Positions 1-10,526 of a DNA stretch of 56,786 nucleotides are shown in pieces. The stretch lies in contig JBNGIS010039035.1 in NCBI GenBank assembly GCA_049999725.1, forward strand, positions 1-56,786. The letters run 5' to 3'. This stretch comes from Haplomitrium mnioides (taxonomy: Eukaryota; Marchantiophyta; Haplomitriopsida; Calobryales). The notes below the pieces were generated by a model, which saw only the letters and a program-made list of their open reading frames with translations, did not search any database and was not told the origin of the DNA. Each line of letters opens with the position of its first letter. Position 1 is the stretch's first letter. A program made the translations under genes and the position numbers.

Positions 1-2279
1 CCAAAAAAAGGTTCTTGTTCTGAGTAGCCTGTTCCTAGTTCAAAGTAACGGCTGTTCATAGTTTTTGAGCTGAAAAAAATGAGGTTAATTTTTAAAAACA
101 AAAACTACGTGAGTTTATTAGCTTCATTTTTTGTCATTTTAACAAGCATGATAGAGCAATAATCAGTTTGAGTATGCAAAATCAGACGATATTCTAAGTC
201 TATATGAAAATATTTGAAATCTTGAAATCAATGAAAAGTATTAAAAATAAAGCATGTTTTCACAAGAAACTTGCATTTATTTTTGATTACATTTTGAAGC
301 CCAAAAATTGAAATATGTGTCAAAATAAATTATTTCGAAATAAGTTTTGTTGCACAAACTCTATATGCACATAAACAAAATGTTCTTTAAAACTTATTTT
401 CTTGGAAAAAAAAACATGAGTAAATCATCCAAACATACTAGAAGTCAAGGGAATAAGTTTGGAATTGTAGATACAACAACCAAAAAAACAAAACATTGCA
501 TGGATTTTGGAGCTCTATTTTCAAGTTCAAGAAAGAAAGAAGTTTTCTTTTGTAGTTGAAAATCCATGCGCAAAAAAAGTTAAAGTGGGCATACTTTAGA
601 AGGTTTTAGCAATTGAAAATCTTTTTTAATTTAGAGAATCATGTAAGCAAAGGAGTCCTAGTTCATACTCAAAAAGGCAGTGGCTTTAGAGATTTACTTC
701 AGAGTGCAAACAAGCAACATCTTCAAGATTTTTGACCAAAGCCTACCACATAAAAGGTTTTGAGTTCTATAAGAGAGTCTTTGAGCAGTATAGAATCTTG
801 AGTTGTACATAGTGGTCATTGTATGTAGAAGAATTAGGGTTGTCTATTAGATTTAGTACAGACAAAAGGCTTGGACTTCCACACAAAAGTCTATACATGC
901 ACAGGAATCCAAGCTCAACATCTGAACACTCCATACCAAAGTATATGTGCGCACAGACTTCCAACATAGCTCAACATTTGAAAACTCGGCAACAAAGACT
1001 ATGTTGAACCTAGGTTTTACATTTGTAGCAGAGTCTTTGCGTGAAAGAAGTTTTGACTTACACATCAAAGTCCATACGCACAAAAATTTCAGACTTCAAC
1101 ATCCAAGTATAAATACGTTTAAGGTTCTATTTTTTGCAATGACTTCTAAACACGTCTAGGATTTTGTTTTTTGATTGGAAATCTAAAAGTAAAAAGGTAC
1201 AAACCTCTACACTTGAGTCAAAGCGCACTAAAGGTTTCATTTTTTACATAAATGCTCTTATAAGCAAAAGATTAAGTAGTCAATTTCGGCAAACGCTTCA
1301 ACGATACCAAAATATTAAACTCTTCTAGCAAACAATGAACAAGGAAAGAACATGATTACATTTTGGATTAGAAAATATTTCACAAACCAAATGAAAATAA
1401 TAGTTACATATTTAAGTTTCGTTCCTAAAGAAAAAAAATGAACTTGGAATGTTTTGCACTAAAAAGTTCAAGGTGGCATATAAATTCAAGAAATTCCTTG
1501 ACAACATTCTCAAATAATTTATAAAAAATAGTCTTAAATTACAATATAAACTTAAAATATGCAATATACAATGATGTTTCTAAATGACTTTAGACACTCG
1601 TGTTGACTTCTTTAGATTCAGCTTTAGAAGATTCATCAAGATTGACATGCATGTCTTGGTGTTAATAACATTGATTGAATCTCTTTCAAACACATCAAGA
1701 TTGATTGCTTTTTGTCTTTTGTACTCTAATAGATTTTATTGTTAGCTAGAGTGGTTTTCCTCAATTGGTTTTTCTAAGCAAGAAGAAAATCAAAAGAAAA
1801 AATCATGATTTATGTTACATCAAGTGCAACAATATGTAACTTAGATTTGTGTTTCCCTTTGTTGCTATTATTTTTTTGAAAAGCATTGTCCAAAAAATGT
1901 ATCTCATCCTCACAAACAAACCATTAAACACGTACTCATTTTGGGTTGGGAGGATCTTTTGCATCAAATGACAAAACCTTGATAACTTTGGCAATTCAAA
2001 TTGGTATGACCTTTGGATCGAGTGATGCAACAACACAAATAAACATTCTGGATTTCACCTCGTGTAGGTTGCCAAATTTTTGCTCATATTTGATATTATG
2101 TGAAACACATACTTCTTACAGCATGGGTACTCTATCATAGATTCCTCGATGTGTAGAAAATAAACTTTTTACTAGAGCATCTTTCTTTGCCTATTGAGCA
2201 TCAAGTTGAGAACCTAGACAAACATTTTGAGAATCATTACAAGTATTTGCCGATTGTGAAGGTAGAAAGATGAATTATG
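1..2279. other. AT-rich stretch without a recognised gene
   Basis: No reading frame here shows a recognisable domain and none is longer than chance allows in AT-rich DNA. Positions about 830-1110 hold a degenerate series of short units with a TGCGCACA-like core next to GACTT or AAGTC, related to the minisatellites further right. The downstream end of the minus-strand transposase relic may extend into 1550-2279, but I cannot follow it. The outer end of the mobile unit is therefore undefined. Confidence 0.6.
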
Positions 2280-3589
2280 TTTTGAATCCTTATCTTTTTC
2301 TTTCAAGGATGTAACCCGTAAACTCTTGTTGGGTAAGGAAAAAGTCATTCCACCATTGAATATCAGATAATGCAAAAAACTTGTAGCAGTTCTCACTTAT
2401 GTTGTCCCTTATTTCAAAGACCACTTTCTCTGCATCAACTACTCTTTCTTCCTTTTGAGATCGTTTGATTTCAGAATATGCCTTGAGAGGAATCAATATT
2501 GAACTTAAAATCTTTCTATCCACTTCACGTAGGCACTTGAGTTGAAAAATTCCATCCAAATGTAGCCAAAATTCATCTGTTGAAAACTGTTTTCTCCAAT
2601 CTTTGTCTTCAAATCACTCAACTTGAACTTGAATTGTTTATTAAAGGTAATATCATGTATCTTTTGAACCAGAGAGGGACATTGTTGTAGAAAAAATTTT
2701 AGAATCCTAAGTTTCCATCAAAAGAGTTACTTGAGGTTTAGGATTATAAGATAATCGTACCGCCTTGCTAAGACTCGTAACCGTGAAAGTTTTGATACAT
2801 TTCAAGCATTTCAATAATCTGCTGAACATTTGATCAATTTGATATGAGTATGGCCAACCATGAGAAATCCCACCTTGATTTTTTGGAAAACATTCTTGGC
2901 AGTAAAGAGACTAAAATATCCAAATAAGATAGAGTTCTTATTCTCTCATGTTGTATTGTCCAACTAAAGATACAAAGTAGGAAGAAATGGCCCTTCAAAG
3001 TCATATAATATTCTATTGAACACCATAACTGTCAAATTGGAGTCGCTTCTCAAGTTTCTATAGGTTAAGAAGACCCTTGAAGAAAGAGCATTAACAACAT
3101 GTACACCCACCAAACAATCTTTATCAATGTTTTTTGGTAGCAAAGGCTAGTGTGGAATGGTTGTTTTCTTTTGATCCATTCCATCTATGATAATTTCCAA
3201 GTACTTTTGACAATCGGCATAACATTTTAAATTCTTTGATGGTTTGTAAAATTTGTTCTTTCTTTCATTTGTTGGTCATAATGAAGAAACAATTGGTGAT
3301 TATATTTGACTGAAACATCACAAAAAACCTAAGAGATAAAAGTAGTTCAAAAAAACATGTCTTGGTGATTCAAATTTCAAAAAATAACCTGAAGCATCAA
3401 AAATATTCAATTCAACTTCAACAAATGTTTGGATTAGTAGAGATGAAAATTAAAAATAAATTAAAAAAAAACTTTAGTTAATTTAAATATAAGAGACTCT
3501 CAACAACATTCATAATAAGTACTTGTCTTTGATTTGAAATAGGCAAAAGTTTCAATGGAGAAAAACAAGATTTGTGCACTTTGGGTCAC

Positions 3590-3780
3590 AAGTTGGAACT
3601 TCAATTTCAATGCCAACTTGAACTCTATGTTTGCATAGGATTCAAAAAAAATAGCTGATTTTATGCGCGCATAGGATCAATAGAAACAATAGCTGATCCT
3701 ATATTTCATTCTCAACGTGATTAGGAGTCAAACTAAAAGCAACGAACCCTATATGAGCATAGAATTTGTCCTCACAACTC
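3590..3780. repeat. Degenerate short-unit repeat inside the transposase relic
   Basis: Loosely repeated units contain TTGCATAGGATTC, GCGCGCATAGGATC and AGCTGATCCTAT. The pairing of a CATAGGAT-like half with its complement is the same style as the other minisatellites of this unit. It interrupts coding homology between the Cys-rich block and the DUF7869 core, so it may sit in an intron. Confidence 0.35.
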
Positions 3781-5174
3781 TTGTTGCTAAGGTTTAAGGT
3801 TTATATCACTCCAACATTGCTTGTAAAACAACTTCACGTAACCAATATCTTGTTGGACTAAGTTGAGAAATCATAATATCTCTAGAACAAAGATTTGTTT
3901 CTCGTAAGAAGAGCATCATGGTAACTATATGCTTTGAAAGAGAAGAAACTTGTTACCTTTGTTAGACTCCAAGATAGATTTTTCTTGTAGTGATTTAATT
4001 TCTTTGCAAGTTTTACAAACAAAAAATCTATTGCGTTTTGGAATTCCAACATTTGAAGAATGATTTCTCTAATGTTTTGTAAAACTAGAAAAAAGAATGC
4101 AATCAAGATCTTTTTCTTTCAAATAAGTTGTGTAGTAGTCATAAGCTTCCCTATCCATCCATTCACGTACGAGTACTCTTTTAGCAAATAGTTCTCTATT
4201 TCCAAAAATTCCTCTAGAATCTACATAATAATATTACTTTGAAGGCTCTTCTATATACAATGGTACCACCAAGTAGAGTGAATCAATTGTCAACATCAGG
4301 GTTTTTTCTTGGTATTCCCTACAATATGATATCTTGATTCCTCATGCTTTGCCAAAAATACGTTTCTCTCACAGTTTTCAAAAAATATGTGCACAAAGAC
4401 AAACAATTATTTTGACAACATGAAATTCTCCTCAATTTCAAAATTAATATCGAATTGAGCTTTTTCCTTACAAAGCTCTCATCATGATGGACTTTTGGCA
4501 AAGAACTTTTCACGTAAAGTGTTTACTCATTTGGGTTTTGCATCACACAAAAAGTTCTTATGTAATACTGGTCAATTTGGTTTGTAGGAAAATCCAGCCA
4601 TCAGAGATAATTCATCATCTTGGAGATCTTAAATATCATCAACACTACTGTTTATTTCTTTGAAATAAATTTTAGATTGATGTGGACCATCTTAAGGATT
4701 GGGAGAGTTGGACCATGCTAAAACAAAATCTTCATCAATATCTCGAGCATTAGAAGTTTTTTTTGTAAAATAGTTGGTGTTTTTAGAGATAGCTTCAATG
4801 AAATGTTGATTGATTGAGACTCTTGGCTAGAATCATTTCCTAAACTGCCTTATGAAGATTCCTCCAAATGATTTCGGTTTTCATAAGATCTTCCAATCTC
4901 ATTCAAAGGTCCAACTTGATTAGAAATCACTTGCTCTTTGCGTGGTGCCATCAATAACAATGAATCATTTCCCAAATTGAAACAGTCTACCAATTCTATG
5001 CTTTCTGTGTTTTCAACAAATAGACTTAGATCTTGAACATGATGGTCATCATTTGATGAGGACAAAGAAAGGTTCACAACTATTTGGAAATTCTAACTTG
5101 AACGTCTTTCTGTTGATATGTTGGAGTAGTCAAAAGAAAGATTAAACTTTAACCACTTGACTGGAAATAAAGAT

Positions 5175-5345
5175 CCAATGCATGCAAAAAGTTGAGTCTT
5201 GGATTCTATACGGGCATTGGGTTTCTTCTTTGATTCTTTGCTCGCAAGTTGTTCAGTCCTTGTTCCTATGTATGCATTGGGTTCACTCCTTGACCTTATG
5301 TGCGTATAGAGTTCAATCCTTAATCTTATACGCACACATGGTTCA
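5175..5345. repeat. Degenerate minisatellite in an early interval of the transposase relic
   Basis: About five units of roughly 30 bp alternate a TGCATGCA, TACGGGCAT or TATGTGCG segment with TTGAGTC, TTCAGTCC or TTCAATCC. It lies between the first coding block (5563 to about 5487) and the next (about 5090), where an intron would fit. The other copy of the unit has a similar TTTATGCATGCATTGG unit near 19334. Confidence 0.4.
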
Positions 5346-5563
5346 CTTGCTTAATCCTTCTATGTCAACAAATCTAATTCAACAACCACCATCTTTTTCT
5401 CCAAAGTACTCACCATTAAACTTAATTATTTAGGTATTCCAATGCCTACCTCCTCAAAATAGTGGTTGGAAACTATTTTGAGCTGCTAGCCAAAAGTAAC
5501 ACTTTTTTGTGAACATAAATCTTGAAGTTCCAACCTCTTTTTGCCTTTGAAAACTCCATCCAT

Positions 5564-5979
5564 TGAAAAAAAGTAATGAAAAAAAATAAATTTGAGGAAA
5601 GTATTTTCACAAGATCAAGAGTTAAGAATATTTGTGAAAATACTTTCCTTAACATCTTCAAAAACACATCTTTGAAAATCATGAACAATGATTTATATGC
5701 TAACTTTTTTTTTTCTTGCACCATACAAACCTACATGTCAAGAGCTTCAAGAATCATTTTTTTTGCAAGAGCATGCATTTTTTGAAATTTAGGTATAAAA
5801 GAAGCGACAATGAAAAGTTTCTCTCCATTGTAGCGAGTTCACTTTCTGGTTTTTGTCTTCTTGTCATTGTTGTTTTTGCATTTTCTTGTCATTTAGCTAT
5901 TTTCTGCCTTTCATTGTTTGTGAATTTTTTTTCGTAAGATTTTTGCCCTTCATTTTTACTATTTTACACTTTGAAGAAA
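5564..5979. promoter_or_regulatory. Divergent intergenic region of TM unit copy 1, with a hairpin
   Basis: This 416-bp AT-rich region separates the two divergent start codons (minus-strand ATG at 5563, plus-strand ATG at 5980). It should hold both promoters if the unit was transcribed; that is inference from layout. It contains a 17-bp perfect inverted repeat, AGGAAAGTATTTTCACA at 5595-5611 and its reverse complement at 5633-5649, with a 21-bp loop. The equivalent region in copy 2 is 458 bp (18635-19092). Confidence 0.5.
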
Positions 5980-6384
5980 ATGGCATCACATGTTGATGCT
6001 CCCAAACCAGCTCAACCAAAGCCTTATTGGTATTTGGATGTTTTGAAGGTTCTTGAGCTACAAAAACTAGCCTAAGAATGGTTAGTTTGTTGTGAATCAA
6101 TAAAAGACATCGACCATCACCTTTATCTTTTTCACAAGGAAGGTGAAAATTTTAACATGGGCTTTTTGGTCCAAATTACGATGATTCAAGAGGGTCTCAA
6201 AGCCCACATTGTGCTACTTGTGCAATCAAAATCAATGATTATGCTCTTCATGGCTTCTCCAAAGAAATTCTGCTTCAACAAGATGGAGTAAAGAGATATC
6301 TTCACCAAAGATCTGTAGTCGGCTTTCAACAATGGCAAGGTAAAACAAACAAGATTTTCTTCTTTTGACTCATTTTAAACTTTC

Positions 6385-6545
6385 TGTTGCCAAAGAGTCC
6401 TTGCTTGCATGGACTCCTTAGTTCATACGTGCATGGACTCCCTGCTCTTGCGCACATGGACACCCTAGTCCTTGCACTCATGGACTTGGGAGTCTATGCT
6501 TGCATGGAGTCTTGTGCATCTTTGGGCTTAGACTAGAAGTGGGGA
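6385..6545. repeat. GGACTC-type minisatellite in intron 1 of the methyltransferase-like gene
   Basis: About six units of 20-32 bp with CATGGACTCC, TAGTCC or GAGTC cores alternate with TGCGCAC or TTGCATG. It begins about 45 bp after the exon 1 donor. The corresponding intron of copy 2 carries the same kind of array at 17880-18245. Confidence 0.6.
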
Positions 6546-8084
6546 CACTTCAAGTCCCCAATTAAACTTTTGACAAATTTTTGTACTAAGTCATTGACCA
6601 TTTTTTGTATTCTATTTTTTGTTTTCTCAATATTTGTTAAACTTTGTCAATGCTTACCCAATCGCAAAGCGAGTAGAAAGAGACTTCATCAAATTTGCCA
6701 TCAATATAAAAATTTTGAAAGTAAAGCAAGATGTTCATGTGCAACAACTTGTGCCGCATCTAAGCACGGCTTTGATGACATTTGTAGCAATAAGTAGACC
6801 TTCTACTGCCAAAAAAGAAAAGAGTTAGAGCCAACCAAGGCTCCAAAAAAGAAGAAGTAGGCCTTACCAAAAAAAAACATGTGCCCCTACCCCTTATTGA
6901 GGAGTAGCCCCTTCGTCATCTCCAACTAGTTCTTCTTCAACAGCCCCTTCATCTTCCACTTGTAGTACCTTAGAGGAGGAAGTCGAGCCAAAGCCAGTAC
7001 AGGCTCCAACATCAAAACCAAAGAGATAGTCTCACAAGGGGCTCCGGATGTTTCAAAAAAGAGAGCATGTAGAACCTCAGATAGTGTCTTAGGAAGACAA
7101 AAATAAGATTAAGGAGTCTGCAATCCATCGGTGCAGAGTCCAAGAGGAAACAATGACAATTTGGCTAGAAAATTTAAACCTTCCCAAACTTGAAATCGAT
7201 AATTAGGGGCCATTCCAGATGAGGACGTTGAATGAAGATTTCATCGAGCTTCTAGTATAGAGAGTGCTCACAAACAAGCATGAGCACTCTTTTTTCATTT
7301 TTGTTGTGGACCCAAAAAGCAAGTTAAGGGATAAGTCAGAGCTCAACATCATGAACTTGACAAGTACATATACAAGATTGTAGGAGAAAGTCATAGTGTT
7401 GTCACAAGGCAGCTTTTAATTACAAAATATGGATCAAAAAGTTCCATGCTTTTGCTGTGCAATTGTTATGTATATGTGGGGCTTACACCATTAGAAGCCC
7501 ACATCTTTGCAACTCATGACAATTGCAACCAATGTTACAAGGCGAAAATTACTTCAATTCAAAAGGTTGAGTATTGGCATCAGAGGTATATAGAGAGCTG
7601 GATGGTGTCATCCCAGAAATTGAAAATAGAATTGGTATTGGAGACTTTGGAGATCAAGCCAAAGTCCACTCTTGAGAAGACTATTGGATCTCAAGACAAT
7701 TGGTTCCAGGTCACCTTCCGAAGTGGAGAGCTCTAAGAGTTACAACATAGCATATTTTCAATGTGGGAAAAAAAATACAATGAAAATCCAGAAGCCAAAG
7801 GCCAAAGGTTCTCTAAGAATAGAATACATGAAGTGGACACATTGGAGGTCCCTTCAGGGTCTTCTTGATGAAATAAAAATATTAGAGAGCTTTCAATTGA
7901 AGAAATGTCTCGCTATCTTGAGAGACATAGAGTTTTGGTTGTTTTGGTAAAATCTTTCTGCTCTGAGGTATGCTATATCTCCTGGAAGGAGGCAAGCATG
8001 AGAAACTATTGGTAAGTTTTTTTTCCCCTTCTTCAATTGTACTTCAAAGTCTTGTTGAATTTTTAAAAATTTGATCTAGTCTCA

Positions 8085-8270
8085 ACGCGCAATGACTTGA
8101 GAGTCCATGTGCACATAGGGTTGAGAGTCCATGTGCAAGGACTTTCAAGTCCATGCACACAAGGACTCTCAAGCCCTTACGTGCATGGACTTCCAAGTCT
8201 CTGCTTGCCTTGACTTGAAAGTTCCTAACAGCATCTGCTTGAGAGTCCATGCAAGCATGGACTACTGTTC
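8085..8270. repeat. Second GGACTC-type minisatellite in the methyltransferase-like gene
   Basis: About seven units built on GAGAGTCCATG, TGCACA and AAGGACT with reversed copies (GGACTTTCAAGTCC, GGACTCTCAAG). Each GGACT/AGTCC pair is close to a palindrome. It precedes the frame that opens at about 8409, so it probably lies in an intron. Confidence 0.55.
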
Positions 8271-9518
8271 CTTTTTAAAGTCAAGCTCTTTGTTTTTGTT
8301 TTCTCCTCTTATTTTTTCCTCCGCTCTGTGTACAAGGTGTCAAAACATTTAAACCATAGTTTGTCAAAAAATTGACCGCCATTGTGAAATGGTGAAAGAG
8401 ATCTAGGGTCAAAGAAGCCCTTGAAGATCAAGACCAGGCCCCAACACTTGTTTCATACCCTTATGCTTTTCTGCTCCATTGTCAGAAAGCCATAGAGTGG
8501 AAAACAAGGCAGCAAAATGATGATGTTGTCCCTCCAATTGAAGGAAGGCTTGAAGAGCAAGACAAACACTTAATGTCCTATGTTGATGGACTCAATATGG
8601 CATTTTATCAAGTCCATGAGGAGTTCAACACTGGACAATTGAAGGGCTTGGCGAAACCCCGAAGTTGCACTTTGGCAATTGATGATATTTCTTATGAGTA
8701 CAACCTAAAGGAATGCAAGCATGACAATTCAGAGCCCTTCACGAAAGACAACATTTTTAACATGGTCTCTTCTTTTGTGGCTGTTATGACTTCTTATTTT
8801 TGGTCTTTTGTTATTCTTAACAATTTGGCATTGTGGAGGATGCTCTTTTAGAAGTTTATTGCACCATTGACTATGACATCTAGTAAATTCTATTTTGATT
8901 TTTTAATATTTTAGTTTATCTTGTTTACTTTTCTTTTTACTTTCTTTGCAATGTTTGATTTTTTTTTCTTATTACTACAGGGACAAAAACAACATTCACC
9001 ATTCGGAGGGTCCTAAAACCGCTCACGCCCATGAGTATTGGATTGTGAGCTACTAGACCAAGGAGGGCAAGTGGAGCATGAAGCTTTTCAACATGCAATC
9101 CAACCATGCAAGTTGTCATCCTTGATAAATAATGCGGAGTGTTTTCAATTTCCTAACTTTTTTGGCCAAACTTAAACATCCAATAGATGATGCTTCTGTG
9201 AATGTGTACCAAAAGCCTTACGCTTTGTACAAGTTTTTCATTGACCATTTGTCAACAAAGCAAGATTGAATCTTAGATCTTTGCTTTAGATCTGGCACAT
9301 CCCTTGTCTATGCTATGAAGTTGATGTGACTTTGCATCATTGTGGAATATGATAAACGTCATTCTATCTATATTCCCCAGAGAGTTTTGACGATTGCTTC
9401 TGAAAAGTCCCGACTAGACTCTCTTACGACTGTAAATGTTGAAGCTTCTCAATCCATCGATTTAGATGATACCATTCTTCCTGAAGATGACAGGATTGAA
9501 GTTGTAGTTGTAGACTAA

Positions 9519-9923
9519 TGTACTTTCCCACAATAATAAAGTATTTTTCTTACAAAATATTTTGTGACTGATCTATATTCTTGTAGCATTCCAAATAATT
9601 GTTACTAAGTATTTTATTGACGATCTATTTTCTTCTCTTGCATCATTTTTTTTTTGATTTGTATCTGGAAGGTTTTTCTTTAAATTTTAAGAAAATATTT
9701 AAAAATGACTGTATAACTTTACTATGTTTTTTCAATATTCTATCTTATTAATTTATCTCACCATAAAATATTGTTTTTGTTTCTACTTTTTTTACCGAAT
9801 ATTGAACGTTAAAGTTTTTCCAAAATACAGTAGTTATATGAACAAACCAATTTTCAGGTGTAAAATTGTTTTTTTATGAAACATTTTGTAACTATCAAAA
9901 AATGGTACTTTTGAAGAAAAGTT
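9519..9923. other. AT-rich downstream flank, no gene
   Basis: It follows the stop of the methyltransferase-like gene and precedes the copia element. It is strongly AT-rich with many homopolymer T runs, and no gene or repeat structure is evident. The last five bases, AAGTT at 9919-9923, are the left target-site duplication of the copia insertion. Confidence 0.6.
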
Positions 9924-10046
9924 TGTTATGGCATGAGAACCGCACATACACATAAGAGCTTCCAAGAGTGAGAGTAGCGTAGAATGAATGAGTGAATGAA
10001 TGAGTAAAGCTCCTGATATAGGGTTATATATATAGTCCCTATAATG
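9924..10046 (-). repeat. 3' LTR of the copia element (123 bp)
   Basis: Starts TGTTATGGCATGAG on the plus strand and ends CCCTATAATG. It matches 17681-17803 almost base for base apart from scattered substitutions. The next bases, TTCCCCCTTGG on the plus strand, are a purine run on the coding strand and act as the polypurine tract. Confidence 0.9.
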
Positions 10047-10060
10047 TTCCCCCTTGGCTG
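10047..10060 (-). other. Polypurine tract of the copia element
   Basis: The minus strand reads CCAAGGGGGAA directly before the 3' LTR, which is the expected place for the plus-strand primer of an LTR element. Confidence 0.65.
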
Positions 10061-10526
10061 ATTCTTCTACTAATAATCAGGCACATTCAAAAGGACTATA
10101 TATCCATAGCATTCCGGATCCAAATCCTATGTATGTGTGGTCTCATTAAAACCCTCCCGCTTTCTTCTGAGGGAAAGAGTGCCACCACATATTTATAGGT
10201 GGATAATGTCAAAAGAAAAACCTTTTTCAAAAATTTCTATTTTCAAGAGTATAGTAGTGTCGTCATATCGCTGCATGGTGTTGTTGCGTCTTCATTGATG
10301 TGTGTCCTCTCCTTGTGCCCTGAAGATCTCTCTGAAAAAATGATGTCAGCCTCAAAAGCTGAGAAGTGATGTCTGCTTTTGATTTAATATGCTCTTGTCA
10401 TTACCTACATGGCATTCAGACAAGATTAGGCATTTGCCTCAAAATAAGTGATCGTCTTTGCAATCCTTGATCTTCATGACTAAAGGTCGGAGATAGGTGG
10501 AAATAAATGTATAAATATTCAAGCAG

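Larger units (their letters stand above)
2280..5563 (-). pseudogene. DUF7869-type transposase-like gene, TM unit copy 1, decayed
   Basis: On the minus strand the decayed reading starts at an ATG at 5563 (MDGVFKGKKRLELQD). It continues through a Cys-rich block near 4425-4395 (SCCQNNCLSL) to a conserved core: IIIDGMDQKKT near 3198-3165, LVGVHV and DSNLTVM near 3090-3020, TLYL-LDNT near 2975-2945 and GFLMVGHTH near 2880-2845. The last recognisable block, ending in WWNDFFLTQQEF, lies at 2559-2290. The motif series IDGMDQ, LQLDNT, ENKN and GHTH is what I know from the DUF7869 family of eukaryotic mobile-element proteins, where Asp and His residues are conserved. Function as a DDE-like transposase is inferred. 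The gene is broken by many stops and frameshifts, including TAG at 2966-2964 and TGA at 2948-2946 where relatives have Gln and Arg. Some interruptions may be introns. A second inverted copy begins at 19093. Confidence 0.65.
5980..9518 (+). pseudogene. Beta-class DNA methyltransferase-like gene, TM unit copy 1, decayed
   Basis: Exon 1 is well supported: ATG at 5980, 360 bp, donor GT at 6340, and its sequence recurs in copy 2. The middle is decayed, with a Ser/Pro/Lys-rich linker near 6830-7030. From about 8409 a frame reads VKEALEDQDQ and on through 8851. It includes LAIDDISYEYNL (8672-8707), which resembles a DPPY motif IV, followed by EPFTKDNIF. After a probable intron ending TTACTACAG at about 8980, the frame holds NHASCHP, then QKPYALYKFF (from 9210), ILDLCFRSGTS (9270-9302) and VEYDKR (about 9346-9363), ending at TAA 9516-9518. 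The order of motif IV, then X/I (FxGxG), then an acidic motif II is that of beta-class N6-adenine or N4-cytosine DNA methyltransferases. The FxGxG Gly is now Arg, the DPPY prolines are absent, and a TGA sits at 9267, so this copy is inactive. The upstream two thirds are unrecognised. The methyltransferase call is moderate. Confidence 0.55.

Noticed and set aside
8672-8707. LAIDDISYEYNL as a chance hit to DPPY
   Set aside because: Rejected as pure chance, but only with caution: alone it is weak, since both prolines are missing. I kept it because QKP, FxGxG-like and acidic motifs follow in the correct beta-class order.
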